Shown one piece after another: positions 25,261 through 38,512 of a DNA stretch of 64,000 nt (position 1 is its first letter; each line of letters begins with the position of its first letter). The notes beneath the pieces were generated by a model, which ran no database searches, was not told the origin of the DNA, and worked only from the letters and a program-made list of their open reading frames with translations. Source of the stretch: Chinchilla lanigera. Its lineage: Eukaryota; Chordata; Mammalia; Rodentia; Chinchillidae. Position numbers and translations under genes: made by a program. The stretch spans positions 493,128 through 557,127 of the forward strand of contig NW_004955517.1 in assembly GCF_000276665.1 (NCBI RefSeq). The letters are read 5' to 3'.

Positions 25261-26829
25261 AGGAGCATTAGATTACTAATGGGGCTGGGCTGGGAGCTTT
25301 GCCAGTTTTCCTATGAGATTTTTCTAGATCCTGGCCCAAACCCACCTGAGAGAGTTAGAAGGTGGGTGACCACAGGGAATCTGCATGACCTGATTTGTCA
25401 AGCATCCACCCACCGTCATCTAATGTCTTGTCGGCATGGTTCCGCAGTAAAGCCTACCCACTGTTCTGTTGTCTGCAGTTTTCTGAGTACTTACGGAAGC
25501 AATCTTCAGAGCTGCCTGGGTTCCCCTGCTCCTTGTCCCTGCACCCTCAGTCTTACCTGGTCCCACTGGAGACTGGCATGGCCCGCAGTAGAAGTGAAGG
25601 CTCTGCCTTGGGAATGTGGTGAACATGACACAAGCCACCCTACATGCCTGTCATGTTCCTACAGGCAAAGGCGGGCAATCGAATGAGAGTTTCACTTCAG
25701 TGAGACTTTCAGTTTGATGAACTTTCTATTTATTGTCTTAGAATTATTATAACAGCTTTTCAAGCTGCTGATTAAAAACGATGACTTCTGCTTTACTTGT
25801 GGCACTTTTTTCCTCCTTCTCATAGAACCTGTAAGAGATTACATTGTTTCCAAATACAACACATCAGATCTTTCCATTGGGTTGTATTATCTACTATTCT
25901 ACACCGACCTTTGTGGTTTAAGAGTGCAGTTTAAAATTTCAGTTGTGAAAGATTGCTGCAAAATAACAGAAGTTCCCCAGAGACCAAAATTTACTTGACT
26001 CCCCCTTTTCCTCTTTCCTCCTTGTCTTCCCTTTTTTCCTTTTATTACTTCCCTTTTATTCCTTCCTTTCCTTTCTCCAAGTTGCATTGGGCATTTGCTG
26101 TGTAGCAGATACCATAGTAACTTGAGATCTGTTTTACATGAGCTTTTCATTTCAGTTTCCGAGCATGGCAAAATAAGTCCTCATAGACTTTTCTGTTATG
26201 TGATCTTTCAGGATTAATATTCCAGAAGAATTCATGCATGTTATTTTGAGTGATACAGAATTATGAAAGGGGCATTTTAACTCCCCTTTAACTGCTAGGT
26301 CTAATTCCTTCCAGCACTGAGGAAAGAATTCTTTCTTAGAAAGCTTGTGCATTTCAATCCTAACTTCATAAAGGCCAGTTTTCAAGCCTGTAAGGCAAAC
26401 AGAATTTCTTAAAGTCAAACTTCTTGAAATTCTTTTGATTTTGTGTAGTGTCTACCATTCCATGGGGCAGGATGTACATTTTGAGTATGTGGAGCTGCAG
26501 CCATTAGGAGGACAGCCCTCCGTCACTGTCCTCACCAGGATAGAGCGGGTTCCGAGAGAGGACAGTACTGTTCACCTGACCTTTATATGTGCTGTTGTTT
26601 TCTTTTCCCTCCTCCACTCCCTCCTTTTTTTCCCTTGACCTCATGTTATTAGGGTTGCCCACACTGCATAGTATATATAGTGACTCAGCCACCCCGTCCT
26701 AGGTCTTCACCGTGGGACAGGCAAGAGTATGGTCTGACCAAACATCTCTAGTGTCTGACATAGAGTTTTCTCCTCTTGATATAAGTAGTCATTAAGTATT
26801 CCTAGTTCAACAGTGATTTGTTAAATTGT

Positions 26830-27440
26830 CATATGGGCTGTCATGTACATTAAGGTTATTGATAGATTGTAGTGTAAGAGTTTTGCTAGACAAGATACAT
26901 GGCCAGTCCTCAGGGAGGGTATGTTCTTGTTGAAGAGACAAGTAAACAGGTCATTTCGTTGGAGAGTGGATACTCCAAAGGCATAGAAAAGTAGGTACTG
27001 TGAGAACACTGTCATGATACTCAGCCCATGAGCCAAGATTTCCTGGAAGAAGTCATGACTGAGGTCAGTCTGAAGCTGAAGCAATGTGTGGGAGTGTCCT
27101 GCCCAGCAGGAATTCGTGGCATGGTGGCTTCTGGTGGAGAAATGACAGGAGTAAGGTCTCCAAGTACAGACCATCGTGATACAAGCCATGCTCAGCTGCT
27201 GGCCAGGAGTTCCCTGCCTTTGGAACATTTGCCTGAGAGGGCTGCAGGGAGCGAGATGTGCCAAACAGGAGGCCCTAAGCACTGATGGATGCAGCTGGGA
27301 GGAAAACGTAGCAGATCATGAAGAACTTTCAGGAAGTCCGCAGAGTTTGTGTATGAATACAAACTCTGGACCTTGGAGGACTTTAAGCAGAGAACTGATG
27401 CAGTTAGGTTTGCATTTGTGACTATCTCCGGGACACCTGG
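26830..27440 (-). repeat. L2-like LINE relic (antisense)
   Basis: Words such as 'gttgaagagacaagtaaacagg', 'caggaggccctaagcactg' and 'ctttaagcagagaactgatg' follow the order of an antisense L2 3' region. Ancient; boundaries loose. Confidence 0.5.
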
Positions 27441-28558
27441 AAGGTCTGCTTTATCTCATATGTTAGAGTGAGGATTTTATCCTAAATTTGACTTTATGTA
27501 GGGGAGAAAATAAGAACAGGGATTCTTTTTTGATCAGCAATCCTTTTGAAATATGAGTGAGCTTCCTATGGGATTACAGAAGGCAGTTCTAAAACTTTAC
27601 CAGCCTGTGTTGATGTTTCCCTTCGTGTATGCCAAGGAACTGATGCACTGTGAAATGCTGCATGAAGAAAGAATTGGGTAAACACAGAATAGTTCATCCT
27701 TTTTGGGTAGCAGCCTCTGAAAGACCTCTGAGCAGTCTTGTAGCACTGTCTGAGTTGAACCTAGTGCTTTCCAAAATGATTTCTCCTTATACCTGAGACA
27801 GTATTACCATTTGTACACCGTGCTATGGGGGAAATACTATACTTGCTAAAAACCGTTGTAAGAGTGGAGGAGGACTGAAATTCTGGGTTATTTCTTACTG
27901 TGTGCCAGTATTCTCTCTCCATTGTTATCTTTTTACTGCGGTAAAGGGAAGTCTGGAAATCTGTTGCCACCTTGCAGATATATAGCTATAATGGAAATGT
28001 TAGAGCAATGCATCTCAGATACATCAAATCCCATTGAAATAAGGAATAAAGTTAATATCCATTCTTAAAGTAATAGAACTTAGTTTATGCATCAGTTTAG
28101 AAATGGAGGTTTCTTTTTAAGAATGAATTCACTATTACTGCCTGGTGACTTTCTTATGAGCTTCAACCTAAGACCCAACTTCTAATATAGCTTTTTGCTT
28201 TAAGCTACTCATTAACATATGTTAATGAATATAATATTACCATAATTTAACAACCACTCAGTAGGAAGCTAAATCACTTAGCTTCTCTTAGGAACTCAGG
28301 TATGCATATTTACAATAAAATAGTGAATGGTCAATGTTCATGAATATTCATTGTACTGTATATTTGCTCGGTCAGTAATAGAAACCTCAAGTCAATATTT
28401 TTTGAAATCTGTGATTCACAAACTAATGGCATGTTGGCATACATAATTAAATATTTATTAAACCAATTCTAAACATCTGTTCTACTTGTTCCTAAATTGT
28501 GGGCTGTTGATATTTTTAAAGTAACATTCTTTTCCAAAGTCTTTGAACCATATGTCTT

Positions 28559-29011
28559 TGTCTTACTTCTCTGTTTGCTGAGACAAAATAGCTGCCACTC
28601 AAGTTAAAGGAGGAAAAGTTTATTGTAGTACACAGTTTATAGAGGTTTCAGTCCATAGTCAGCTGACTCCAAGGCAGGGTGGTACACGGCAAGAGGGCAT
28701 TACAGAGGAAAAACAGTTCATAGTGGGCAGAAGGCAGCAAAGAAGGCAGCAGCAGTTCTGCCTTCTTTATATCCATCCCAAGGCCAGTTGCCCTTGGGTG
28801 GTGCCACCCATACCCAGGGAGGGCCTTCCCATTATCTACATCCAGAACTGTGCCAAAGCATTCAGTGGATTAATTTAGTAATCATACATGCTTAACCCCA
28901 GGTTCACACACTTAATCCCAGCATCACACATTCTAGATCCAGTGGCCTCTGAAAAGCCCCACCTGTGACTACGTGAGGCTTTAGGGGAACATCTTGATAC
29001 AAGTCATAACA
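28559..29011 (-). repeat. Solo MaLR-type LTR (antisense)
   Basis: Read on the minus strand, this 453-bp unit begins 'tgttatgacttgtatcaag'. It contains 'ctatggactgaaacctctat' and 'acaataaacttttcctcctt', and ends 'cagagaagtaagaca'. These are the same landmarks as the LTRs at 3468 and 57370. Flanking 5-mers gtctt and gttt t (28554-28558, 29012-29016) match at 4 of 5. Confidence 0.8.
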
Positions 29012-29399
29012 GTTTTGAACAGTGGTTGTTTTTTACAGAGATACATGACAGTAGATTTCTTTGCTTTACTGTAGCTGTTAGGTCAAAATTGTATTGCCTC
29101 TGGTTAAAAGCCACCGAAAGACATTTATTGTTAAAATCACTATTCAGTGTAATCTCTGCAATAATGTGGAAGTGGGATGCTAGCTTCTTCAGCAGTGATC
29201 TGCTATCGAGCTCTGGTTAATAAAGTGGCAAAGTGGTCCTTCTACATGAAGTTGCCTCTGTGTTAGGTAGCATGTCACATGTCTCTGCTGGTCTAATGGC
29301 ATTTGCAGCAGCCAGCAGCAAGACTGTGGATGGAGACCCCTGTGCCGAAAATCTTCCAGTAGCTACCCATGCCACTGTACGAAGCCCAGTCCTCATGGG

Positions 29400-29830
29400 G
29401 CTGCCGTGTCTGTGTTGTAAAGTCACCATCCTTTCTAGCATCTGACTCACCCCACTCACTCCAGTCCTGGCTGAAATGCCAGCTCCGAGCTCCTTCCTGC
29501 CTGGGCACATTCTCTTTCTGTTTGCAGCTGTACCTAGAACTCTCCTAGGTGTTCCTGAATAGCTCCCACCCTTATTTCCGTTACTCCTCTCTGCATAGTT
29601 TCCCTCTGCAGTTAGGCATTGTTGACCATATAAAATCATAATTCTGCTTTTACCATTTCCTACCATTCTTCTGGATTTTTTCTCTTATAGCAAGTGACAT
29701 ATTATATATGAATTAGTTTCTTTATTGTGTATTTCTACCCACTAGAATCTAAACTCCATTAGGACAGGACTTTGGTTTTGGTTGCTTATTCATTGTGTGA
29801 CTTCTGTGTTCCTAGGTTGCACTAGTCAGT
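29400..29830 (+). repeat. L2 LINE relic
   Basis: 'ctgactcaccccactcactc', 'ctgcctgggcacattctctt', 'tctacccactagaatctaaac' and 'tccattaggacaggactttgg' follow the L2 3' end in order. Confidence 0.7.
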
Positions 29831-30069
29831 AAAACTATAGTGGGAAAGACACAACCCTGGTCCTTATGATATTTATATTTTGGTGAACAAGAAAGACAAC
29901 AAATATACAGATATGGAAACTACAGATTGTGAAAAGTGCTATGAAAGGAAAATAATGTAGTCTCTAAAGAAAAAGTAGGGGAGATTCTGAACTTTAGATA
30001 GGGTGAGGGAGGGCTTTGGAGGGCTTGGGGGCCATTAGGTGAAACCTTAACAGTGGTTTCTGTGGATTT

Positions 30070-30200
30070 TTCATCCAGTCAATATTTATTCAGCTCCTAA
30101 AAATGAGTTAGATACTTTTCCAGGTGCTCAGAACTTAAAATAAGCCAGAGACAAAACCTTGTGTTCTCATGGAATTTACATGATAGTATGGGAAGAGTAT
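30070..30200 (-). repeat. L2 LINE relic (antisense)
   Basis: 'caatatttattcagctcct...ttttccaggtgctcagaac' and 'ttgtgttctcatggaattta' resemble the reverse complement of the L2 3' end. Confidence 0.6.
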
Positions 30201-30225
30201 TTTCTAATTGCTATTCATACTGTAA

Positions 30226-30270
30226 AATAATAATATACTAAGACAACAAATAATAATATACTAAGACAGC
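30226..30270. repeat. 23-bp tandem duplication
   Basis: 'aataataatatactaagaca' starts at 30226 and again at 30249, immediately before the Tigger-like end. Confidence 0.9.
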
Positions 30271-31045
30271 AACCCCCAACTTATCTGCAGGGGATATATG
30301 CCAAGACCCCAAGGGAAGCTGAAACTGCAGACAGTACTAGAGCCTGTGTATACCTAATGGTTTTTCCTCTGCATGAGAAAGTTTAATGTCTACTTTAGGC
30401 ATAGTAAAAGATGAACCACAATAACTAATGGTGAAATAGAACAATTACCCAGTATATTGTAACAATGTGTATTTCATCTCCGTGTGTCTTAAAATATCTC
30501 AGATTTAATTTGCTGTACTTAGCTAAGCACTTATCACACACTGTGGCTATAACCTTTGTAGTTTGAGGTGCACCAGCAAAACTAATACGAATTTCTTTTT
30601 CTTTCTCTACAATTCATGGGTAGAAGATTCTTTACCATAGATGTTACCAACCTCAGCATACAATTTCTCTCTTTCCTTAAGTTGGGAATGTTCACCTTTT
30701 CACTTAGAGGAAGCACTTTACAATATCTCCTTGGCATAGCCAGGTTGCCAGTGCCCCTATTGTGCACTTTGGGGCCATTACTAAGTACAGTGCGAATAGC
30801 AGCACTGTCACACCCTGACAGGTGACCTGATGACCGAGATGCCTGATGGGTGGGTAGCATGTACAGTGTGGTTCCCGTGGATGATACCATAATTCACATA
30901 CCAGGTGATGGGACAGGACAGTGTGAGGTTTCGTCAGGCTACTCTGCCCAGCGCATAATTTAAAACTTTTGTCTGTTTCTGGGATTTTTTCCATTTAATA
31001 TTTTTGAACTGTAGTTGACTGTGAGTAAGTGAAACTACAGAAAGA
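30264..31045 (-). mobile_element. Tigger-like DNA transposon relic with transposase N-terminal remnant
   Basis: The left end 'cccccaacttatctgcagggg...tatgccaagaccccaaggg' and right end 'ttttttccatttaatattttt...gaactgtagttgactgtgag' are Tigger-type ends. On the minus strand the interior reads 'EKVNIPNLRKERNCMLRL' (about 30700-30640), resembling the start of the pogo/Tigger helix-turn-helix. Stops and frame changes rule out function. It is opposite in orientation to the copy at 12176-12815. Confidence 0.7.
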
Positions 31046-31589
31046 ATAAAAGTAGGTAAGGTGAGACTAGCGCATGACAGTCAAGGTCCAGTCAGGACAA
31101 TGAAAGTCATGGCACATGTTTCAACAGAGGGGATCTACTCCTGAGTGTCAGTGTTGGATACCTGAAAAAGCAAAAGATAATCTACACTTACCCAAAGGAA
31201 ATCATTTCCCGTAGCAGCTTGAACTCTGAGATCAATGAGGGGGTTGCAGTTGCTTGAGTCCAAAGACCCAGAAGTAAGCATGTGGGAGCTGAGAGTGCTG
31301 GTGTCCAAGGAGGTGACCCCTCTCCCAGTGCTGGGCCAGCTGCCACTGCCGGGGGAAGAGCCTCCCTGGGGACCCAGTGACAGGAGCAGCAAGTAAGCAG
31401 GAGGCACAGCTCTCTTCTCCACGCCTCCTGCTTCCCATCACCCTCACTTGCCCACTGTGCACAAGAATCCTAGAGCTATAGTTCATATACTCCTGACCCC
31501 ATGTCACAGAGTGTACGAAAGGGTAGATTTGGAGGTAGGAGATAGCTTAGGCAAGGGCTAGGGATGGGAGGTTGCAACTTTAAACCTGG

Positions 31590-31760
31590 TGCTAGGGAAC
31601 TTCTTACCAGAAAGATAACACTTGAGTAAGTACTTGAAGAAAGTTTGGGAGCAAACATAATAAGGCTGTTTTGTGAAGGTCTGGCCACCTGGCAGAGATT
31701 ATAGTAGAGTCCTCCTGGGAGTGTTTTAGGGCCAAGGAGGCTAATGTGGCCAACACAGAA
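31590..31760 (-). repeat. L2-like LINE relic (antisense)
   Basis: 'cttgaagaaagtttgggagc', 'ggctgttttgtgaaggtctg' and 'aaggaggctaatgtggcca' fit the antisense L2 interior near its 3' end. Confidence 0.45.
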
Positions 31761-32029
31761 TATTATAAACATGACATCAGGCGGTATAAAACTTCAGAGC
31801 AGACTCCAGAATAGCACATACTTGGTCTTAATCTCAGTTCAGCCCCCTTCAGGGATGTGGTATGTGATACCTCCCCTCTAAACCCCCAGCCTCCTTGTGG
31901 GCATAGTACACACATGGTTCTGATGGAGTTTCAAGGTGCTTGTAGAATGCCTGAATCAGTAAGTGCTTAGTAAATATTTTGTGGTGGTGTTGATAATGGT
32001 AGTAGACATCTGTCATGAATTGACCACCT

Positions 32030-32090
32030 GATGTTATGGTAGTGGTGGTGGTGGTTATGATGATGATGAGGATGATGATGATGATGATTT
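32030..32090. repeat. Trinucleotide-rich (TGG/TGA)n tract
   Basis: Imperfect 'ggtggtggtggttatgatgatgatgagg' followed by tandem ATG/TGA units. Confidence 0.9.
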
Positions 32091-33976
32091 TTAAGCACCC
32101 AGGCTTTGAAACCATAGGCAAGAAGTAGCCTTAGATGTCATGTGCTCATCCAGTCGCTTGGCTTTGTGTAAAGATTCTGCATTTTGCATCAGGCAGTACT
32201 GGGTTCTCTAATGACCTTCCTAATGTACTCTCACCCTCAGTTTCAGTATTTGTGTAACCTGAAGCATGCGATGGCAGGGATGCTAATGTGACTGGGAAAA
32301 ATAACAATCCCTTTTCCCTGTGCAGCACTGCATCATGATTTTCCAGTGTTGGTTACATGGAGGACTCCATTGGTAGGAGACGGTTTCGGTGGCTGGGCAC
32401 CGAGCTGGGGATTCCGAGAAGCTGTCTCTGGCCGTGTCATGGTGCCCTGGCAACATGGGCACTTAACCTGGGGACAGTCTTCTCTCTGGGTGGTGGGAGG
32501 TTTGTTGTCTTGGCACCCAGGCGGACTCTACATTCCCTTCTACAAGTGCCTTCTCCATCTGAAAAAAGAAATGAGACCTCTGCCAAAAATTTGATTTTTT
32601 TGTGAATTTTGTATTTTACATTGTGCTACTTTGATACAAATACCACTTGTTGACATAAGCTGATATTTATTCAAGCATTTAGACAGCCACTTCTTTTCTC
32701 TTAGATGCTCATTTCCTATGTCATTGTATAAAAAAACACATATTTCTTGTGCAAAATTTCAGTGATTAACTGTTACAGTTGCTAGCTTTAATTTCTTATT
32801 TTTTTTTTTTTATTACTCTGTATTATAGGTTGAGATTAGAAGAAACTTTTAGGGTTTTCCAGGTACCTCATTTAAATAACTTTTTTGTCTGTTTTGAAAA
32901 GCCAAGTCTCTGGATTTATTAAAGACTCGAACTTTTTATTCCCCTCTGGGCAAAAATGTGAGTTTCCCGTAACATGAGCTTGTAAATGCTAGGTAAAAAG
33001 ACTAAGGGACAGATACCTGATGAGAACTCTCCCAGAACTCCAGGTCATCTGTCACATCCCCAGGGCTGTGTCTGCTGACAGGGAGCAAATGGCAATCTCA
33101 CCTCACAAGGAAATAAGCTCAACCCTACCCTCTGTGCTTGACCAGCAGGCATTGTTGTCAGAGGTGACGGATTAGATGAATCCCAAGAGTGAAAATCAGC
33201 AAACATCAATAGGATACGTAATTAGTGTGTGGGGAACAAGACAAAACTAAGTCCTTCATGTTTTCTTTCTAAGAGTAGATTATTATTTCATAAGAAGGCT
33301 AGCATTATGTTATCTTCTAATGAATTTATGATTTTGTATCTCCTGTAAAGATTTGTTGATGTTGTCATGGATTGGCTTTTATCTGGAGCCCCATTCGGTC
33401 TAGTTTGTGCAGATGACAAGGGTGTCATTCTCATTCTGGGGTTAATGAGCACCCTGTAGGCTTAAAGTGATATGACCATCTCAGGAAGCAAAGCACTCAC
33501 CTGACATCTCAAGTCATAATAAGACTTGTTAAAAAGGGCCAATTTGTGTTAGCATCTGTAACTTATTGTTCTTATGTAGTAAGTATTCAAAGTAACTGGT
33601 ACTGGTAAAGATTTGTGCTTGATTTTATTATTAAGAAAACTTCCACTTATTTTTGTATTAATCTCTTTGATATTTCATGTAGTGTTCTAATAAAAAATTT
33701 GTTTTAAAGTCAGTATGTGTGAAGATGAGAATTTTGGTTAATTATGTCAGCAAAGGCTTCTTTTCTTCAGGGTCTGGATGTCAAAGCAACTGTTTAGAAG
33801 CTTTAAGTAATTGTGTTTTTTTAAGAAAATTTCACCTCTGGATGCTACCTAATTTGGCTTACTATAAGGATGAAAACCAATAATTTATTATGTGAGTCCT
33901 CTACCTAGACAGTATAGTTCATACTGTAAATGAGCTCTGGTGTATACAGAGTATAATTGCTTATTGAGAAGAGAGC

Positions 33977-34051
33977 GGGCTGGGGATTTAGCTCAGCGGC
34001 AAAAGCGCCTGCCTGGCAAGCGCATGAACTGCATAGCGAGACCTTGTCTCA

Positions 34052-34077
<26 letters not shown>
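33977..34077 (+). mobile_element. Chimeric ID/B1-tail SINE
   Basis: Begins as a clean ID ('ggctggggatttagctcagc', 'cgcctgcctggcaagcgca'). It then switches, where the box-B side should follow, to the 3' tail of B1 ('tgaactgcatagcgagacct', 'tgtctc') and a 27-base A tail. Perfect 11-bp direct repeats gagaagagagc at 33966-33976 and 34078-34088 flank the whole chimera, so it inserted as one unit. The same B1 tail is visible in reverse at 35110-35160 and 38045-38080. Confidence 0.85.
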
Positions 34078-34082
<5 letters not shown>

Positions 34083-35089
34083 GAGAGCTAATAGAAATGA
34101 GGGCAATGGCGATTAATCACCTGGTCTAGACCATTCCACAGTTGCTCCTAGTCAGTATGTTTTTCGATTGGTAGTTGAGAAGCAGTAGATAAGGTAATGG
34201 GTGGTTAGGAAGAGGGGACTCAGGCTGTAATTCATTTTTCTAAGGTTCTGCTGATTCCATAATTTATTTGGAAAACCCGAGTGTGTTGTGAACACCATCA
34301 GGCCAGAGAGTGGTTTCCACTGCCTGAGAACCCACCCTGAGTACTGTGCCAAGTGTTGATAGTCCCAGTCTTCGCTTGTGAGACACGTGTTGAATATCAG
34401 AGCTTTTGGTGCCAAATCTAAAGCTTTCTCAAGGAAAATAGTGGCATAAAGAAAAGGGAAAGGCGCGATAAGAAATCTTAGGTTTTATGCCATCCACTGT
34501 GTGCCCTCACCCAGCACTGTGCCGCTGTGCGGGGAGCAATGTTAGTATCTGTACTGTGTGGTACAGCAGTACACTGTTCCTTCGTGTGTGGGCTTAACTT
34601 GTACCCAGTCCTCTTTATTCGTTCACGTTGTAGTTCCCTGTACGCAACGTTCCTTTCTGATTACTGTGCCACAAAAATGTGTATATTTGATGGTAGTCAA
34701 AATAAAATTATACATTTGGCTGTGTACCTGCCTATGTAAATGAAGAACCAGTTTATTTAGTAAATCAGCATAAAATCCATGTAGAATTGGTCTTACGTTG
34801 TGCTCTTGGCATTAAACATAAATTGATATCTCTCTGTATACAGTTTATAGTATTTGTCTAGAAAATAAGTATTATATTCATTGAATTAGAAGGAGTTGAT
34901 CACATGAAGAATAAAATTGTTCACGTGGAATGGGGGATATTTAGGCTCTCAAATTTAGGCATTGTTCCAATAAATAGAAATTTTTTTGTGTGAATCAATA
35001 CTAGTGCTAGTGCTAAATGACAGTCTACTGCAGTGATGAGATTTATTGTGTGTGATCTTTGTGATTTATGGAAAGATACCCTAAAGATG

Positions 35090-35270
35090 TTTTTTGTTTG
35101 GTTGGTTGGTTTGTGTTTGTTTATTTTAAGACAGGGTCTCACTATGCAGTTCAGGCTGGCCTTGAACTCACTGTGTAGCCCAGGGTAGCCTTGAGCTCAC
35201 AGCAATCCTCCTGCCTCAGCCTCTCAATTGCTGGGATTGCAGGTGCCCCACAACACCCAGCTCACCCTAA
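35090..35270 (-). repeat. B1 SINE (antisense) with internal tandem duplication
   Basis: 'gacagggtctcactatgcag', 'ggctggccttgaactcactg', a repeat of that segment 'gtagcccagggtagccttga', then 'ctgcctcagcctctcaattg'. The duplicated 'gcc ttgaRctcac' segment is a feature shared with 38034-38160. Confidence 0.9.
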
Positions 35271-36179
35271 AGTTGTTATGCTCACAGAACTGAAACCATC
35301 ACAACTACAGTACTTGATTACAGAATGTTTTCGTGGCCCACGTGCAGTCACTCCTGATGTTTTTCATTTTAAACTAAGAAAATAAGCTACCAAATACATG
35401 TTAGAAGCATCGAGCACTTGGCGTGGAGCATGCAAAGCCATCTACTGTGTTGAAAGTTGATATTGTTAATTAACAAGCTTTTCACCAAAATAATCATTTT
35501 CTCTCATATGCTTTTGAAAATTAGGTTGAAATCATTGAAAATTAGTCCGTTCCTTTTAAATAAGCAATTGCTGAAATTAATTCAGAGGAATTAGAAGTGT
35601 CACCTGTCATCATGGAGAAAGTGTGTCTGATGTCATCTGCTGTCCTCACTGGGACCTGCAGTGCTAGGCTGTGACATTACTGATTCCCTGAATTCTTCTC
35701 AGAACGTGAACCTATCAAGCTGACCCTCAGAAGCTGGTTTTTGATAAGCACTTACCTACTGGTAAACGTTCTTAGTCTTAATTTCCCGAATACTGTTTGA
35801 AAAGAATCAGTGACAGTTTGGGAATTGTGCTTTTCTGTTTTTAACGAATGCAGGTTTCTGTGAGTTTACATGTGCCAGAGCTCTCAGTCCCAGTTGTTAG
35901 TTGCCCTTCCTGTTGGATGGGATGCAGGTGCAGTTACCTGACGGTTCTGGTTGGGGGACAATAACCCAGTCTCTAAGGGGTTGGCTTTGGCGTGAAGAAA
36001 GTCCTGGAGGGCTGCAGCAGCTTTTTTCTTCTGCCCTTAGTGCCACACCTGCCTGACCTTTCTCGGGTAAGAACAGTTATTCAGCCACAGGTGAAGAGCT
36101 GTGGGAACTCAGCACCCTGCCTGGGTTTGTCCCCCCACTCGTCCCCAAGTGCCTCCTTGGTACAGGTGTTTTCACTGTT

Positions 36180-36350
36180 CTGTCACAATGGAAATCTGGT
36201 TCTGCTCTTTACCAGCTGTGAAATTTTCAACAAGTCGCATGATCTCTCTCTGCATATTTGATCATCTGTCACATAGGGATAATATTACCTATTTTATAGG
36301 GTTGTTGGAAGGGTTAAATAAGGTAGTACATATAAAGTATAAATGTTGAC
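36180..36350 (+). repeat. MIR SINE relic
   Basis: 'ggttctgctctttaccagctg', 'catagggataatattaccta' and 'gggttgttggaagggttaaa' are ordered as in MIR. Confidence 0.7.
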
Positions 36351-36419
36351 CTAAATACATATCATTTTGTGAACAAAATTTTTCAGTGTCTTAAATTTGT
36401 CAAGGATTTGTATCCTCAC

Positions 36420-36570
36420 CCATGACCTGATTTGTGTCTTATCACCATCCTGCAATGCAGAGTAGCGGGTACTCATGCTCTTTTACAGACAAGAGTATAG
36501 AGTACACAAAAGGGGTTGCCCAGGGTCACCCACTCAATTAATGTAGTGGCACAGCTGGGCAACACTGGTT
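36420..36570 (-). repeat. MIR SINE relic (antisense)
   Basis: 'ctgatttgtgtcttatcacc', 'tttacagacaagagtataga' and 'ttgcccagggtcacccactc' are ordered as in the reverse of MIR. Confidence 0.65.
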
Positions 36571-38033
36571 CTTATGTAGCTCTTTCCATCTCAACCGCAG
36601 CCTTTACTGGTTATCAGGAGCCTTTGCTTGCTCACATAGGCAAGCATGTGATTCACTCGCTATCTGCAGGCTCCCTGTTTTTCTGTGCCATAGTGTGGCT
36701 CTTTCAAAGGTGAGATGTGCATACTTCCAAGTACTGGAGGCAGCTGGCCTCCTGGAAAAGGGTGCTGGATAGTTTGAGTCATTTGTCTTGAACTACTTGC
36801 ATTTGCTGCTCAGAACCTCTGTTCCCTCACAGCTGTAGAGAGGAAAAGCTGGGATTAGGCTCAGACAAACCAGATCAGATACCTCACCTCTCTAACATCC
36901 AGGGTGTTTTTCTGAGTCATCCACAGAATGGAACAAAGGCCGAGTCCCTGTCTGTGGGGAGAATTCTAGATGTGATCTACTAATGAGATCGCTGTGTTTC
37001 CGTCACACACACGGAAATGGAGGAGCCCCAGCGTCTTGAGTTGGCTCAGTGGAGCCATTGTCTCTGCCCAACGTTGCTGAGCAGGTTGGCACAATAAAGA
37101 TGTGCTCAGAAAGCACGGTGTGTTTGCATTGTAAAATATGTTACAGTAAAAGACATTTCTGTTAACCTCCTTCAATACTTGCCTCACTTCAAACACACTT
37201 ACGTATCCCATTGTTCTTGGCACTTTCTGAAGCCTTTCTGGGTGTCTTCTTTCATGAGTGTCTTTAGTTGCCCTTTCATGGCTTTCTCAGAGTCCTGTGT
37301 CAATTCGAAGCCTTTACCTTTCATGGTCCTTTTGGCTTTGGAGAAGGGCCAGAAGTCTGCGTGGCCCCAAATTAGGTGAGTAAGGTGGGTGAGGACACAG
37401 TGTCGTGTTTCCAGAAGCCTTTCTGCCAGATGTCGTGTGGCAGCAGCCCTCACTGTGTTCTTACCACACCTCACAACTCATGAAGAGGGCTTCCAAGGCC
37501 GCTTCAGAGTGTTAAGAATGATGGTACATGTGTTCAAAGTGAAGGGGAGTATTTTGAGAGGAATTAAGGGCAATGTGTCTTTTAATTGTGATAAATTTTG
37601 TAAAACTTTTTGCTGTATTTCTTGATCATCCATCCCTTGTGTTCAATTCAAGACACGATTACCGAGTATTCAGTTTTCAGATGCAGGATGAAAAGTGAAG
37701 GGTCTGTTTCTGACCTTTGTTCTCATGAGGTAGACTTAAAGAAGGAGAAAGCCCAGTGAGTCAGAACAGTGCTTTTAGAAAAGTTCAGTTCGCTTTGCCC
37801 ATGTGACCTTGCTTCCTTGTGACGCGAAGAGGTGATTTGTGTGCTGCTGTGTAGGGAGCATTAAATAGCACACCTTCAGTTTTTGTTCTGTCCACGTTAG
37901 GGTTGGGTTGACCTTCTCCATGCCTGTTACTTTATGGTGTTCTATATGGGATAATCAGCAGTCAGTCCCTTCCAGATGCTTTCTACTTCAGATGAGCGAT
38001 CTGTTCAGGTCGGACACAAGCTCATCAGGCTGC

Positions 38034-38160
38034 ACTTTTTTTTTTGAGACAAAGTCTCACTATGCAGTTCAGGCTGGCCTTGAACTCACCGTGTAGTCCA
38101 GGTTGGCCTAGAGCTCATGATGAGCCTCTTGCCTCAGCCTCCTGAGTGCAGACTATACCT
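38034..38160 (-). repeat. B1 SINE (antisense)
   Basis: 'tttttttttgagacaaagtc', 'tcactatgcagttcaggctg', then the duplicated 'gtgtagtccaggttggccta' segment and 'gcctcagcctcctgagtgca'. Confidence 0.9.
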
Positions 38161-38174
38161 TTTAAAGACATGGG

Positions 38175-38176
<2 letters not shown>

Positions 38177-38221
<45 letters not shown>
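38177..38221. repeat. (TG)22 microsatellite
   Basis: Uninterrupted dinucleotide run directly after the B1. Confidence 0.95.
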
Positions 38222-38223
<2 letters not shown>

Positions 38224-38429
38224 TTTGCTTAGGGACACAGTTTGAGTCACATGTACTTTTTGACTGTTCAGAGTCCACAGGGTTATCACATTGGGGATCA
38301 CTAGTGTCATGACCTTTCACCCTTTCTCTCCACCCCTCCCCACTCCCCCCCCACTTCCTCATAAGGAGTAGGAGGTACAGAATTGCTTTCAGTCCCTTCC
38401 ACAGCACTGGAGCTGTTTCTGCAGCTTGA

Positions 38430-38512
38430 ACACACTCTCTTTCTCCCTCTCTCTCTCCCTCCCTTCCTCTCTCTGGCTCTTTCCCTCTCTCTCCCCCTCT
38501 GGTTTTCTAACT
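38430..38512. repeat. CT-rich low-complexity tract
   Basis: Imperfect polypyrimidine run (ctctctct, ccctccc units) leading into the LTR that follows; it may be part of that LTR. Confidence 0.8.

Noticed and set aside
29217..29666. 149-codon open frame on the minus strand
   Set aside because: Much of it lies antisense to an L2 relic; no protein family is recognisable.
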